6,641 nucleotides of DNA from Boseongicola sp. SB0675_bin_26. Its GTDB lineage: Bacteria; Pseudomonadota; Alphaproteobacteria; Rhodobacterales; Rhodobacteraceae. The notes under the pieces were generated by a model that worked only from the letters and a program-made list of their open reading frames with translations, ran no database searches and was not told the origin of the DNA. Location of the stretch: positions 1 through 6,641 of the forward strand of contig VYCX01000014.1 of the NCBI GenBank assembly GCA_009843725.1, given 5' to 3'. Position numbers and translations under genes: made by a program. How positions within the stretch are numbered: position 1 is the first letter of the stretch; the number at the start of each line of letters is the position of its first letter. Shown here piece after piece: positions 6,450 to 6,641 of the stretch.

Positions 6450-6641
6450 CTACTCCAGTTCCTTGGCGCTTGAGATCACCTTGCCAAGCAGCCCGTACTT
6501 GATAGCCTGATCGGCATTGAGCCAGAAGTCACGCCCGGTGTCGCTCGCAATCTTCTTGGTGGTCTGCCCTGTCGCCTCGGAAAAGATGCGATGGAACCGC
6601 TCACGCATGATGCGGATCTGCTCGGCCTGTATTTGTATGTC
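6450..6641 (-). CDS. clpP: ATP-dependent Clp protease proteolytic subunit, ClpP family (C-terminal part)
   Basis: The last 63 codons of a leftward gene, ending in a TAG at 6452-6450; the rest lies beyond the right edge. ClpP is the tetradecameric serine peptidase that degrades proteins unfolded by ClpA or ClpX in the cytosol. The visible part begins DIQIQAEQIR, as in the ClpP handle helix, continues through TGQTTKKIASDTGRD, and ends ADQAIKYGLLGKVISSAKELE. The Asp of SDTGRD (residue 34 of this fragment) is at the position of the catalytic-triad Asp; the Ser and His lie outside the window. DTGRDFWLN departs from the usual DTDRDFFMS, and the tail is short, so this may be a second ClpP paralogue rather than the housekeeping copy. 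No clpX is visible; mbfA lies 211 bases downstream on the same strand. Confidence 0.88.
   Translation of the reverse strand, partial: DIQIQAEQIRIMRERFHRIFSEATGQTTKKIASDTGRDFWLNADQAIKYGLLGKVISSAKELE

Noticed and set aside
6441..6450. Perfect palindrome GGCCCGGGCC at the clpP stop codon
   Set aside because: A short self-complementary GC run is common in DNA of this composition and has no loop to form a hairpin; no function can be argued.

Overview
The window is GC-rich and reads as ordinary chromosome of an alphaproteobacterium. Four things point there: the 2-hydroxyacid dehydrogenase closely resembles the GyaR-type proteins of that class, miaB and phoH stand in the order typical of the class, there is an MbfA-type ferritin/iron exporter, and there is a ClpP-family protease subunit. 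The class is inferred from remembered family features, not from a search; I cannot place it to genus.

Layout. Bases 1-921 (+) carry the C-terminal part of a D-2-hydroxyacid dehydrogenase (glyoxylate reductase/D-glycerate dehydrogenase type), cut by the left edge. Bases 1016-2224 (+) encode a 12-helix-type MFS transporter. A 237-base gap with several dyads and a candidate promoter leads into miaB (2462-3775, +; GTG start). A 282-base gap with hairpins follows, then phoH/ybeZ (4058-5068, +; TTG start). A 192-base gap separates phoH from the convergent mbfA (5261-6238, -). A 211-base gap holding three dyads precedes the C-terminal 63 codons of a clpP-family gene (6450-6641, -), cut by the right edge.

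How they fit together. MiaB modifies A37 of tRNAs. PhoH/YbeZ is an ATPase linked to the RNase YbeY, so this is an RNA-modification and RNA-processing pair. The usual continuation of this operon (ybeY, then corC/hlyC and lnt) is missing: the + strand block ends at phoH and meets a leftward iron-handling gene. MbfA combines a ferritin-like di-iron domain with a VIT1/CCC1 membrane domain and is expected to move iron across the inner membrane. No recognisable Irr/ICE operator lies upstream of it.

I see no tRNA, rRNA, CRISPR array, insertion sequence or phage gene, and no convincing new multi-gene system. The points most worth a second look are the broken phoH-ybeY linkage, an Arg where the catalytic Glu of the dehydrogenase is expected, the structured intergenic gaps, and the dyads in front of mbfA.
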